Shown: positions 1-10,719 of the stretch, one piece after another
How positions within the stretch are numbered: position 1 is the stretch's first letter
Layout: every line of letters starts with the position of its first letter
NCBI GenBank assembly: GCA_038231215.1
Contig: JBBRLS010000020.1
Location: 10,667 to 74,666, forward strand
Reading direction: 5' to 3'
Origin: Schlegelella_A sp038231215
GTDB lineage: Bacteria; Pseudomonadota; Gammaproteobacteria; Burkholderiales; Burkholderiaceae_C
Length of the DNA: 64,000 bases
Position numbers and translations under genes: made by a program
The notes under the pieces: model-generated
What the model was told of the DNA's origin: nothing
The model's database searches: none
What the model saw: only the letters and a program-made list of their open reading frames with translations

Positions 1-989
1 GTGTCGTGCGCAACGTGCCGGGATGGGCCGCGCTCGGCGAGGCGACCAACTTCAACCGCGACCGCATGGCCGGCTACCTCGGCCTGCCCGAGGGCACGAC
101 CGAGGTCGCGGACCTGGCCGACTTTGCGCCCGACCGGGTCTTCAACCTCGTCGGCACGAATCCGGCCGACTACCTCGTCGCCAACGGACTCTCGTCGTGG
201 GCGGTGGGCGACCGCAGCGACGGCCTGGTGCGCATGGACAACGCAACAACCTTCGCCACGGTCGGCGCGCAGCGCGTCGAGTCGCCGCGCGCCTATGCCT
301 ATCGCAGCCACTCGGGTCAGTACGGCATCGTCAATTCCGAAGAGGGCTTCCAGAACCTCACCCGTTTCCTGTTCGGCGCAGTGCGTGTCGACGGTTTTCT
401 CGATGTTTTCAACGTCAGCCTGCCCGACGAGGTGCAGGCCGCCTACCTGAAGGACAACGACTCGGTGCGCGCCTCGTATCGCATCGAGATCGTCGCTGCG
501 CTGCGTGCCAGCCAGTGGCAACTGCACCGCCGCGTCGTGCGCGAGAACTCGGCCATCCAACGCACCTACGACGAGTTGTTTCCGCGCGGCGTCGATGGCA
601 AGCGCGCCTGGAGCAACGCGAACAGCCCGCATCTCTTCTCGCTCTTTCTCGATCCGACGAAGAGCCAGCTCAGGCACCAGAGCGTGGCCTTCGCCTTCGA
701 CCTCGCCGTGCTCGTGCCCGACTACGAGATCGACGGCGTGCTCTGGCTGAAGAAGCACTTCGAGGGCGGCTATCTGTACCGCCGCCTGATCGTCGTCGAG
801 GCGACGCGCGATGCCACCGCGATCGCGGGCTGGCGGCTCGAGTACGGCTTCCAGAACGAGACGCCGAACGTCGCGCCGACGCAGCTCGTCGGCAACATGC
901 TCACCTTCTCCGTCCCGGTCGATTCGCCGGCGGGCGTGCGGCCGGGCGTGAACGGCCGGCTGCGCATCGAGATGCGCAACTGGCAATAG
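1..989 (+). CDS. Esterase/lipase-like protein, 5'-truncated by window edge
   Basis: The frame is open from the first base, so the N-terminus lies outside the window; about 328 C-terminal residues remain and end at TAG 987-989. A stretch near residues 100-125 (RSHSGQYGIVNSEEGFQNL, then TRFLFG) resembles the end of the catalytic domain of PGAP1-like alpha/beta-hydrolases, where a histidine of this kind completes the Ser-Asp-His triad. The nucleophile-elbow serine would be upstream and cannot be seen. The last 150 residues look like a beta-rich accessory domain. The family call is inference from this one motif; a lipase or esterase is likely, but the substrate is unknown. There is no shared operon with the next gene, which has its own leader. 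Confidence 0.55.
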   Translation, partial: VVRNVPGWAALGEATNFNRDRMAGYLGLPEGTTEVADLADFAPDRVFNLVGTNPADYLVANGLSSWAVGDRSDGLVRMDNATTFATVGAQRVESPRAYAYRSHSGQYGIVNSEEGFQNLTRFLFGAVRVDGFLDVFNVSLPDEVQAAYLKDNDSVRASYRIEIVAALRASQWQLHRRVVRENSAIQRTYDELFPRGVDGKRAWSNANSPHLFSLFLDPTKSQLRHQSVAFAFDLAVLVPDYEIDGVLWLKKHFEGGYLYRRLIVVEATRDATAIAGWRLEYGFQNETPNVAPTQLVGNMLTFSVPVDSPAGVRPGVNGRLRIEMRNWQ

Positions 990-1027
990 GCGACCGGGTG
1001 ACGAGGGGTCGTCGCGGGAAGATGCGC

Positions 1028-1056
1028 TTGCACCTGGCGGGCGTTCGTTCTACGCT
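1028..1056 (+). promoter_or_regulatory. Candidate sigma-70 promoter of the serine hydrolase gene
   Basis: TTGCAC at 1028-1033 and TACGCT at 1051-1056 are 17 bases apart, about 58 bases before the ATG at 1114. Each hexamer matches the consensus at only three of six positions, so this is weak evidence. The ribosome binding site GGAGG just before the ATG is clear. Confidence 0.3.
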
Positions 1057-1113
1057 GATTTCATCCGGCGGCGCCTGCATTCCGCCGCGCGTCCCACCCC
1101 ACGGAGGCACTCC

Positions 1114-2268
1114 ATGTCCGATCTCGACAAGGTCATCAGCGAAGCCGTCTCTCACGAAGACGTTCCCTTTCTCGTCGGCATGCTCGGCAACGCCGCCGGC
1201 ACCACCTGGTCGGGCGCGGCAGGCGAGCGCAGCCCCGGTCAGGCCGCCACCGTCGACACCGTCTTTCGCATCTTCTCGATGACCAAGGCCGTCGGCAGCA
1301 CGGCGGCGATGATCCTGATGGACCGCGGCAAGCTCAGCGCCGATGCCGCGGTCGAGAGCATCCTGCCCGAGTTCGCCGAGCTGAAGGTCGTGGAGTCGAT
1401 CGGCGCCGACGGGCCGAAGCTGCGCGCGCCGCGCACCCAGGCGACGGTGCGCCACCTGGCCACGCATACGTCGGGCCTGGTCTACGAATTCTGGAACGCC
1501 GAGGTGCCGCGCTACATGGAGGCGACGGGCTCGCCGAGCATCCTGTCGGGTCAGCTGGTCGCGCTGAAGTACCCGCTGCAGTTCGACCCGGGCCAGCGCT
1601 GGGACTACGGCATCGGCATCGACTGGCTGGGCCGCGTCGTCGAGAAGGTCGATGGCCGCAGCATCGACCAGTTCTGCAAGGAAGAGATCTTCGATCCGCT
1701 GATGATGGGCGACACGCGCTTCGAGGTCGAGCCGCACATGGCATCGCGCCTTGCGGCGGTGAAGATTCGCGGCGAGGACGGCAAGTTCGGCGCGTTCGAG
1801 ATAGCACCGCCCTCGAAGCCCGAGTTCTACGGCATGGGCCACGCCCTCTACTCGACCGCACCCGACTACTTGCGCTTCCTGCGCATGTTCCTGAACATGG
1901 GTCAGCTCGACGGCGCCCGCATCCTGAGCGAGAAGGGCCTCGCGACGATGCTTGCCAACCAGATCGGCGACATTCCGATCCCGCTGCTGAAGACGGTGGC
2001 GCCGCCGATCACCGCCGACGCCGAGTTCTTTCCGGGCAAGCGCAAGTCGCACAGCATGGCGTTCATGCGCTTCGAGGAAGACATTCCCGGCATGCGCTCG
2101 GCCGGCTCGCAAGGCTGGGCTGGCGTGCTGAACACGCACTACTGGTGGGACGCCAAGGCCGACCTCGCCGGCCTGCTGATGACGCAGTCGCTGCCCTTCG
2201 TCGAGCCGCGCTTCGTCTCGACCTACGAGAAGTTCGAGCGCGCCGCGTACCACGGCCTTCATCGATGA
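1114..2268 (+). CDS. Serine hydrolase, class C beta-lactamase/EstB-like
   Basis: The product has 384 residues and the penicillin-binding-protein fold signatures. S55-M-T-K58 is the SxxK nucleophile motif, and Y165 in WDYGIG is in the place of the YxN tyrosine. The C-terminal GWAGVLNTHYWWD segment lies where these enzymes carry the third motif. There is no signal peptide, so it probably acts in the cytoplasm as an esterase or transesterase on small esters rather than as a secreted lactamase. GGAGG eight bases before the ATG supports the start. It stands alone and converges on the dioxygenase gene. The substrate cannot be told from sequence. Confidence 0.85.
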   Translation: MSDLDKVISEAVSHEDVPFLVGMLGNAAGTTWSGAAGERSPGQAATVDTVFRIFSMTKAVGSTAAMILMDRGKLSADAAVESILPEFAELKVVESIGADGPKLRAPRTQATVRHLATHTSGLVYEFWNAEVPRYMEATGSPSILSGQLVALKYPLQFDPGQRWDYGIGIDWLGRVVEKVDGRSIDQFCKEEIFDPLMMGDTRFEVEPHMASRLAAVKIRGEDGKFGAFEIAPPSKPEFYGMGHALYSTAPDYLRFLRMFLNMGQLDGARILSEKGLATMLANQIGDIPIPLLKTVAPPITADAEFFPGKRKSHSMAFMRFEEDIPGMRSAGSQGWAGVLNTHYWWDAKADLAGLLMTQSLPFVEPRFVSTYEKFERAAYHGLHR

Positions 2269-2295
2269 GCGCGAGCGGCGCGCGCTGAGCGGTCG

Positions 2296-3153
2296 CTACG
2301 CCGGACTGACCGCACCCAGCGCCTCGGCCAGCGCTTCGGCGTTCGGCCCGAATGCGTACGCGTCCATACCGATGCAGCCCATCTCGACGCTGTCGTGAAT
2401 GCGCTGCGGCACGGCGTCGCGGCCGCCCGCGCCGGCCGCGACGTACCAAGGCAGCAAGTGCTCGTCGGTCGGGTGCATGTCGGCGGCGTGCGGCGCCTTG
2501 CTGCGATAGGTGAACAGGGCTTCCCAGTCGCGCGCCGCCGACCGGTCGGCGAACCAGCGTCGGAATGCGGCGCTCTCCGCGATCTCGGCGACGGCCCGCG
2601 GCGAATGCAGTCCACCGGCGAAAGCGCGGCGCAGGTTGTGGGTGATGCTGCCGCTGCCGAGCACGAGCACGCCTTCGTCCGCCAGCGGCGCGAGTGCTTC
2701 GCCGAGGGCGAACTGCGAAGCCGGCGACGCGCTCGGCACGAAGGCCAGCGGCACGATGGGAATGTCGGCCGCGGGATAGAGGTAGCGCAGCGCCGTCCAC
2801 GCACCGTGGTCGAGGCCGCCTTCGGGAATCGATTGCGCGGCGATGCCCTTGGCCTGCAGCAGGCCGAGCACGCGCGCGGCCAGGTCCGGGTCGCCGGGCG
2901 CGTCGTAGCGCAGCGTGAAGAGCTTGGGGTCGAAGCCGCCGAAGTCGTGGACCGCTTCGTGGCGTGCCGCCGAGAACACGACCGGCACGCGCGCCGCCGT
3001 GTGCGCCGAGATGCTGACGATCGCTTTCGGGCGGCCGAAGCCGGCGTCGATCGCCGGGCCGAGCCGCTGCATGAAGGCGCCGGCCTCGCCCGGCTCGAGC
3101 GCGATCATGGGCGAGCCGTGCGAGACGAAGATGGCGGGCAGGGGGGTGTTCAT
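2296..3153 (-). CDS. DODA-type class III extradiol ring-cleavage dioxygenase
   Basis: The product has 285 residues and belongs to the LigB/YgiD family (4,5-DOPA extradiol dioxygenase type). Likely metal ligands are H12 in SHGSP near the N-terminus, the histidine of ITHNLRR, and the histidine of DEHLLPW. These enzymes use Fe(II) or Zn(II), and many bacterial members have no known physiological substrate. I place the start at the ATG at 3153 (MNTPLPAIF) rather than upstream, because all similarity begins there. The gene is monocistronic and convergent with the serine hydrolase. Confidence 0.87.
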   Translation of the reverse strand: MNTPLPAIFVSHGSPMIALEPGEAGAFMQRLGPAIDAGFGRPKAIVSISAHTAARVPVVFSAARHEAVHDFGGFDPKLFTLRYDAPGDPDLAARVLGLLQAKGIAAQSIPEGGLDHGAWTALRYLYPAADIPIVPLAFVPSASPASQFALGEALAPLADEGVLVLGSGSITHNLRRAFAGGLHSPRAVAEIAESAAFRRWFADRSAARDWEALFTYRSKAPHAADMHPTDEHLLPWYVAAGAGGRDAVPQRIHDSVEMGCIGMDAYAFGPNAEALAEALGAVSPA

Positions 3154-3238
3154 GCATCCATTGGAGCACTGCCGCGGTGCCCCGGCATTCAACCCGCCTG
3201 CACGCATCGTTCGCGACTCGTGTAAGTTCGGCCTCCAA

Positions 3239-3350
3239 TGTCATCCTGAGCGCAGCGAAGGATCTCGGCTGCGACGATGAGATCCTTCACTTCGTTCAGG
3301 ATGACAAAGAGTCGTTCAGGATGACAACGAGTCCCTCAGGATGACAACGA
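3239..3350. repeat. Interspersed palindromic repeat A with degenerate tandem half-units
   Basis: 3239-3306 is a 68-bp inverted repeat. The left arm reads TCATCCTGAGCGCAGCGAAG and the right arm is its near-perfect reverse complement at 3281-3306. Two 20-bp units of the form GTCGTTCAGGATGACAACGA follow at 3311-3330 and 3331-3350, and a third, more diverged unit covers 3351-3370. The third unit supplies the start codon of the downstream permease. The same family recurs at 5914, 7227 and 15267. Confidence 0.9.
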
Positions 3351-3360
3351 TTCTTTCGCG

Positions 3361-5904
3361 ATGACAACGCTTCGCACCCCTTCGCCCTGGGCTCTCGGCT
3401 GGCGCCAGTTGCTGCGCGACTTTCGCGCTGGCGAGTTGCGCCTGCTCGTCGTCGCCGTCACGCTCGCGGTCGGTGCGCTCACGGCGGTCGGCTTCTTCGC
3501 CGACCGCATCAACGGCGGCTTGGCCCGCGACGCGCGCCAGTTGCTCGGCGGCGACGCCATCGTCGCCAGCGACCTGCCCGCGCCACCGAGCTTCGAGGCG
3601 AAGGCGCATGCGCTCGGCCTCGTCACCGCGACGACCGCCAACTTCCCGAGCATGGGCCGCGCCATCGACGCGCAGGGCGGGGCGACGCGGCTGGTCAGCG
3701 TCAAGGCGGTGAGCGACGCCTATCCCCTGCGCGGCAAGCTGCGCCTGCGCGATGGCGAGGGTACGAAGAACGCCGAGGTCGTCAAGGCGCCGTCGCCCGG
3801 CACGGTGTGGGTCGATGCGGCGGTGCTCGACTCGCTGGCCCTCAAGGTCGGCGACCCGCTGCTGCTCGGCGATGCGAGCCTGAAGATCGCCAACGTCATC
3901 GTCATCGAGCCGGATCGCGGCGCTGGCTTCGCAAGCTTTGCGCCGCGCGTCATGCTCAACGTCGCCGATCTCGCCGCGACCGGCCTCGTGCAGCCGGCGA
4001 GCCGCGTCACCTATCGGCTGGCCGTCGCCGCCGATGCCAGTGCCGATGCGCGCGTCGCCGAGTTCGTGGCGTGGGCCGAGGCCGAGGTGAAGGCGAAGAG
4101 CCTGCACGGCATGCGCGTCGAGTCGCTGGCCACCGGCCGGCCCGAGATGCGCCAGACGCTCGATCGGGCCGAGAAGTTTCTCAACCTCGTCGCCCTGCTC
4201 GCGGCCTTGCTCGCGGCGGTGGCGGTGGGCATCGCTTCGCGCGATTTCGCGAGCCGTCATCTCGACGATTGCGCGATGCTGCGCGTGCTCGGTCTGCCGC
4301 AACGGACCATCGCGGCGCAGTACTTCATCGAGTTTGCCGGCGTCGGCCTGCTCGCCAGCGCGGCCGGTGTCGTGCTCGGCTTTGCCGTGCACTACGTCTT
4401 CCTCTGGTTCCTCTCCGGCCTGGTCGAGGCGGTGCTGCCGCCGCCGGGCCTGTGGCCGGCGTTGTTCGGCGCCGGCGTCGGCTTCACGCTGCTGTTCGGC
4501 TTCGGCCTGCCGCCGGTTCTGCAGCTCGCCAGCGTGCCGCCGCTGCGCGTCATCCGGCGCGACGTCGGCGAGCTGAAGCCGGCGTCGCTGGCCGTGCTCG
4601 CCGCCGGCACCGTGGGCTTCGCCGCGCTGCTGCTCGCGGTCTCCAGCGACATCAAGCTGGGGCTCATCGCCGTCGGCGGCTTCGCCGGCGCGGTCTGCGT
4701 GTTCGCCTTGATGTCGTGGCTCGCGCTCTGGGTGTTGCGGCGCTCGGTGCCCGAGGCTGGCGCGCCGCGCTGGCTGGTGCTGGCGACGCGCCAGATCGCG
4801 GCGCGGCCGGCCTTTGCCGTGCTGCAGGTCTCGGCGCTCGCCGTCGGCCTGCTCGCGCTCGTGCTGCTCGCCTTGCTGCGCACGGACCTGATCTCGAGCT
4901 GGCGCCAGGCGACGCCCAAGGATGCGCCGAACCGCTTCGTCATCAACGTGCAACCGCCGCAGGCCGAGGCTTTTCGCAAGAAGCTGCAGGACACCGGCGT
5001 CGCGCGCTACGACTGGTTTCCGATGATCCGCGGCCGCCTCGTTGCCATCGACGGCAAGACCGTGACGCCCGAACAGATGCTCGACGAGCGCGCCAGGCGG
5101 CTCGTCGATCGCGAGTTCAACCTGAGCCATAGCGCCGATCTGCCGGCGCACAACGTCGTCTCCAAAGGCCGCTGGACCGACAACGAGGCCGGCGCGCTCA
5201 GCGTCGAAGAAGGCCTGGCCGAAACGCTGGGCTTGAAGCTCGGCGACACGCTGCGCTTCGAGATGGGCGGCACGACGATCGAAGGGAGGATCACCAGCTT
5301 GCGCAAGGTCGACTGGTCGTCGATGCGCGTCAACTTCTTCGTCCTTTTTCCGACGGCGCAGGTGCCGGATGTGCCGGTGAGCTACATCGCCGCCTATCGC
5401 GCGCCCGAGACGCCGGGCTTCGACAACGCCATCAGCCGCGACTTTCCGAATGTCACGTCGATCGACGTCTCGGCCTCGATCGCGCAGATCCAGGGCGTGC
5501 TCGACCAGGTCGTGCGCGCCGTCGAGTTCCTGTTCGGCTTCACGCTCGCCGCCGGCCTCGTCGTGCTGTTCGCGGCGGTGAGCGCGACGCGCGAGTCGCG
5601 GGCGCGCGAGTTCGCGGTGATGCGCGCGCTCGGCGCGAGCAGCCGGCTGCTCGCGCAGGTGCAGCGCGCCGAGCTGCTCGGCGTCGGCGCGCTGGCCGGC
5701 GTGCTCGCTTCGATGGCGGCCATCGCCGTGAGCTGGGCGCTGGCGCGCTACGTGTTCGAGTTCAGCTGGAACCCGTCGCCCTTCGTGCCTCTGGCCGGCG
5801 GCGTGGCGGGTGCGCTGCTCGCGCTGGCGGCCGGCTGGTGGGGGCTGCGGGAAGTGCTGACGCGACCGGTAGTGCAGACGCTGCGCCAGGCTGCGGCGGA
5901 TTGA
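3361..5904 (+). CDS. FtsX/YbbP-like ABC transporter permease
   Basis: The product has 847 residues, the usual length of YbbP-type permeases with two fused FtsX cores. An N-terminal membrane segment (about residues 25-46) is followed by a periplasmic MacB-type domain. A bundle of membrane segments spans roughly residues 270-520, then a second periplasmic domain, and the last three segments lie at about 720-835. Such proteins pair with a lipoprotein-export-type ATPase (YbbA/LolD class) and are thought to move or remodel envelope substrates. No ATPase gene lies beside it. The ATG at 3361 falls inside a degenerate copy of repeat A, and no good ribosome binding site precedes it. Confidence 0.88.
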   Translation: MTTLRTPSPWALGWRQLLRDFRAGELRLLVVAVTLAVGALTAVGFFADRINGGLARDARQLLGGDAIVASDLPAPPSFEAKAHALGLVTATTANFPSMGRAIDAQGGATRLVSVKAVSDAYPLRGKLRLRDGEGTKNAEVVKAPSPGTVWVDAAVLDSLALKVGDPLLLGDASLKIANVIVIEPDRGAGFASFAPRVMLNVADLAATGLVQPASRVTYRLAVAADASADARVAEFVAWAEAEVKAKSLHGMRVESLATGRPEMRQTLDRAEKFLNLVALLAALLAAVAVGIASRDFASRHLDDCAMLRVLGLPQRTIAAQYFIEFAGVGLLASAAGVVLGFAVHYVFLWFLSGLVEAVLPPPGLWPALFGAGVGFTLLFGFGLPPVLQLASVPPLRVIRRDVGELKPASLAVLAAGTVGFAALLLAVSSDIKLGLIAVGGFAGAVCVFALMSWLALWVLRRSVPEAGAPRWLVLATRQIAARPAFAVLQVSALAVGLLALVLLALLRTDLISSWRQATPKDAPNRFVINVQPPQAEAFRKKLQDTGVARYDWFPMIRGRLVAIDGKTVTPEQMLDERARRLVDREFNLSHSADLPAHNVVSKGRWTDNEAGALSVEEGLAETLGLKLGDTLRFEMGGTTIEGRITSLRKVDWSSMRVNFFVLFPTAQVPDVPVSYIAAYRAPETPGFDNAISRDFPNVTSIDVSASIAQIQGVLDQVVRAVEFLFGFTLAAGLVVLFAAVSATRESRAREFAVMRALGASSRLLAQVQRAELLGVGALAGVLASMAAIAVSWALARYVFEFSWNPSPFVPLAGGVAGALLALAAGWWGLREVLTRPVVQTLRQAAAD

Positions 5905-5913
5905 CGGCGCAGA

Positions 5914-6028
5914 GATCCTTCGCTTCGCTCAGGATGACAGCACGGCCGGTGGCGGCAGCGAGGGCCACAAGAGCGAGGGCGACGGCGGCAGGATGTGCGG
6001 TTTGTCATCCTGAGCGTAGCGAAGGATC
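5914..6028. repeat. Interspersed palindromic repeat A, arms in opposite order
   Basis: The right-type arm GATCCTTCGCTTCGCTCAGG begins at 5914 and the left-type arm TGTCATCCTGAGCGTAGCGA begins at 6003. They are separated by about 63 bases of GC-rich spacer. Together they fill most of the gap between the permease stop and the kinase gene, and could fold as a long hairpin in a read-through transcript. Confidence 0.88.
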
Positions 6029-6073
6029 CCGGCCCCGGCTCGATCCGCATGCTCGCGCGGCATACTCGGCGCC

Positions 6074-7216
6074 ATGCCGCCTGCGACCAGGGACCGCATC
6101 TTCCGGGTCCTCCATCTCGAGGATTCCGAGCTCGACCACGAACTGCTGCTGGCCCACATGGTGCGCGGCGGCCTGCTGAGCCAGACGCGCCGCGTCGAGA
6201 CCGAAGCCGAATTTCTGGAAGCGCTCGACGAGCCCTGGGACGTCGTCGTCTCCGACTACAACCTGCCCGGCTTCAGCGGCCTCGTCGCCCTGGAGCTGCT
6301 CAAGGCCAACACGCGCGACGTGCCATTCATCCTCGTCTCCGGCGAGATCGGCGAAGACACGGCCGTCGAGGCGATGCGCCACGGCGCCAGCGACTACCTG
6401 CAGAAGAACCACCTTGCGCGGCTCGTGCCGGCGCTGCTGCACGCCGTCGACGCGGCCGAGACCAAGCGAGCGCGCGTCAAGGCCGATCGCGACCTGGTCG
6501 CCTCCAAGCAGCGCCTGCACGAGCTTGCCCAGCACTTGCAGACGAGCATCGAGCAGGAGCGCGCGGCGATCGCGCGCGAGATCCACGACGACGTCGGCGG
6601 CTCGCTCACGGCGCTGAAGTTCGACCTCGCCTGGATCGCGCGCCACTCGAGCGCGCCGCAGGTCGTCTCGCGCGTGCAGTCGGCGATCGAGACGGTGAGC
6701 CACGCCGTCGAGTCGAGCCAGCGCATCATGCACAACCTGCGCCCCGCCATCCTCGAGCAGGGTCTGGCGGCGGCGCTGCACTGGATCGCGCTGCGCTTCG
6801 AGCGTCGCGCCGGCGTGGTCTGCACGATCCGCCTGCCGAAGAAGCCGCTCGAACTGCCGCCGGGCGTGCCGCTGGTGGCCTACCGCACGGCGCAAGAGGC
6901 GCTCACCAACATCAGCAAGCACGCCAGCGCGAGCCGGGTGCAGATCGACCTGTCGATGGCCGGCGGCGTGCTCTCGCTGGAGATCAGCGACAACGGCCGC
7001 GGCCTCAGCCAGGAAGACCTGGCCAAGGCGCGATCGTTCGGAATCCGCGGCCTGTACGAGCGCGCCAACACGGTCGGCGGCTGGATCGATCTGTCGAGCG
7101 GGCCGCACGGCACGACGCTGATCCTCTCGGTACCGCTCGACGTGCCCGACAGCGCCTATGTCACCGAAGCAGAACCGGATCGTTCGTACGACCCGAGCCA
7201 ATGGGCCGACGTATGA
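6074..7216 (+). CDS. Receiver-domain histidine kinase (HisKA_3 type)
   Basis: The product has 380 residues in an inverted-hybrid layout. A receiver domain comes first (residues 10-125, phosphoacceptor D61 in VVSDYNLPG, K111 near its end). It is followed by a NarX/DesK-type dimerisation domain with H171 in REIHDDVGG, then an HATPase domain with the N box EALTNISKHA and the G box DNGRGL. There is no membrane segment or sensor domain, so it is cytoplasmic and probably takes its signal as phosphate from another kinase. The next gene is a NarL-type regulator, its likely output partner, 85 bases downstream across a repeat A hairpin. Confidence 0.92.
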   Translation: MPPATRDRIFRVLHLEDSELDHELLLAHMVRGGLLSQTRRVETEAEFLEALDEPWDVVVSDYNLPGFSGLVALELLKANTRDVPFILVSGEIGEDTAVEAMRHGASDYLQKNHLARLVPALLHAVDAAETKRARVKADRDLVASKQRLHELAQHLQTSIEQERAAIAREIHDDVGGSLTALKFDLAWIARHSSAPQVVSRVQSAIETVSHAVESSQRIMHNLRPAILEQGLAAALHWIALRFERRAGVVCTIRLPKKPLELPPGVPLVAYRTAQEALTNISKHASASRVQIDLSMAGGVLSLEISDNGRGLSQEDLAKARSFGIRGLYERANTVGGWIDLSSGPHGTTLILSVPLDVPDSAYVTEAEPDRSYDPSQWADV

Positions 7217-7226
7217 GCCCGCACGG

Positions 7227-7294
7227 TGTCATCCTGAGCGAAGCGAAGGATCTCATCGGCGTCGTCGAGACCCTTCGCTTCGCTCAGGGTGACA
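7227..7294. repeat. Interspersed palindromic repeat A between kinase and regulator
   Basis: This is a 68-bp inverted repeat with arms at 7227-7252 and 7269-7294 (left arm TGTCATCCTGAGCGAAGCGA). It ends seven bases before the ATG of the response regulator and occupies the position where a ribosome binding site would be. A folded transcript would hide or replace the translation start region. Confidence 0.92.
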
Positions 7295-7301
7295 ATTCCC
7301 G

Positions 7302-7937
7302 ATGATCAAGGTCCTTCTCTGCGACGACCACGCGCTGATCCGCCGCGGTATCCGCGACACCCTGTCGGACGCGCCCGACATCGAGGTTGTCGGCGAGGCA
7401 GGCGACTACGGCGAGCTGCGCGCGCTGATGCGCGAGAAGACCGCCGACGTGCTCGTGCTCGACATCAATCTGCCCGGCCGCAGCGGCCTCGACGTGCTGC
7501 ATGCGCTCAAGGACGAGGGCACGACCATGCGCGTGCTCGTCGTCTCGATGTATCCCGAAGACCAGTACGCGATCCGGGCGCTGCGTGCCGGCGCCTTCGG
7601 CTACGTCAACAAGGGCGGCGATCCGGCGCTCATCGTCAGCGCCGTGCGCACCGTGGCGCAAGGGCGCAAGTACGTGACCCCGGAGATCGCGCAGATGCTG
7701 GTCGAGAGCCTGACCTCGCCGACCTCGGAGAATGCGCACGACAGGCTCTCCGACCGCGAGATGCAGACGCTGGTCATGATCGCCTCGGGCAAGCGGCTCT
7801 CGGACATCGCCGAGGAGCTGATGCTTTCGCCCAAGACGGTCAGCGTCTACCGGGCGCGCGTGCTCGAGAAGCTAGGCCTGACGAACAACTCCGAGATGAC
7901 GGTCTACGCGATCAGGAGCGGGCTGGTCGGGAACTGA
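7302..7937 (+). CDS. NarL/FixJ-family response regulator
   Basis: The product has 211 residues. An N-terminal receiver carries the acidic pair D8-D9, phosphoacceptor D54 in LVLDINLPG, and a lysine in VNKGG. A C-terminal LuxR-type helix-turn-helix (about residues 145-205) contains LSDREMQTLVMIASGKRLSD and SPKTVSVYRARVLEKLGL. It should bind DNA as a dimer when phosphorylated by the kinase encoded just upstream. The start ATG at 7302 has no visible ribosome binding site because repeat A ends seven bases before it. Its targets cannot be told from the window. Confidence 0.94.
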   Translation: MIKVLLCDDHALIRRGIRDTLSDAPDIEVVGEAGDYGELRALMREKTADVLVLDINLPGRSGLDVLHALKDEGTTMRVLVVSMYPEDQYAIRALRAGAFGYVNKGGDPALIVSAVRTVAQGRKYVTPEIAQMLVESLTSPTSENAHDRLSDREMQTLVMIASGKRLSDIAEELMLSPKTVSVYRARVLEKLGLTNNSEMTVYAIRSGLVGN

Positions 7938-7971
7938 CCGTTCGAGCTGCCGCGTACTGCGCCGCCCGGGT

Positions 7972-10563
<2,592 letters not shown>

Positions 10564-10658
10564 GGAGAATCCTTCGCGCTGACCGGCCGCCGCCTCGATA
10601 CGCGAGACGCCCCGACCCATCAGACTTGGCGATCGTGCCGTCTTCGTCTCGCCGGGGT

Positions 10659-10675
10659 GCCCCGAAATGCGGGGC
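10659..10675 (-). terminator. Small GC hairpin downstream of dctM
   Basis: GCCCCG (10659-10664), loop AAATG and CGGGGC (10670-10675) form a perfect six-pair stem 45 bases beyond the dctM stop. No T-tract follows, so it may slow or end transcription only weakly. Confidence 0.35.
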
Positions 10676-10719
10676 GAATTGCACGCAGATCGCCGCTTTT
10701 CGACGCCTGCCGCGCCCGC

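Noticed and set aside
3311..3370. Short CRISPR-like array
   Set aside because: The 20-bp units are directly adjacent, with no unique spacers and no cas genes. They are slippage copies of repeat A.
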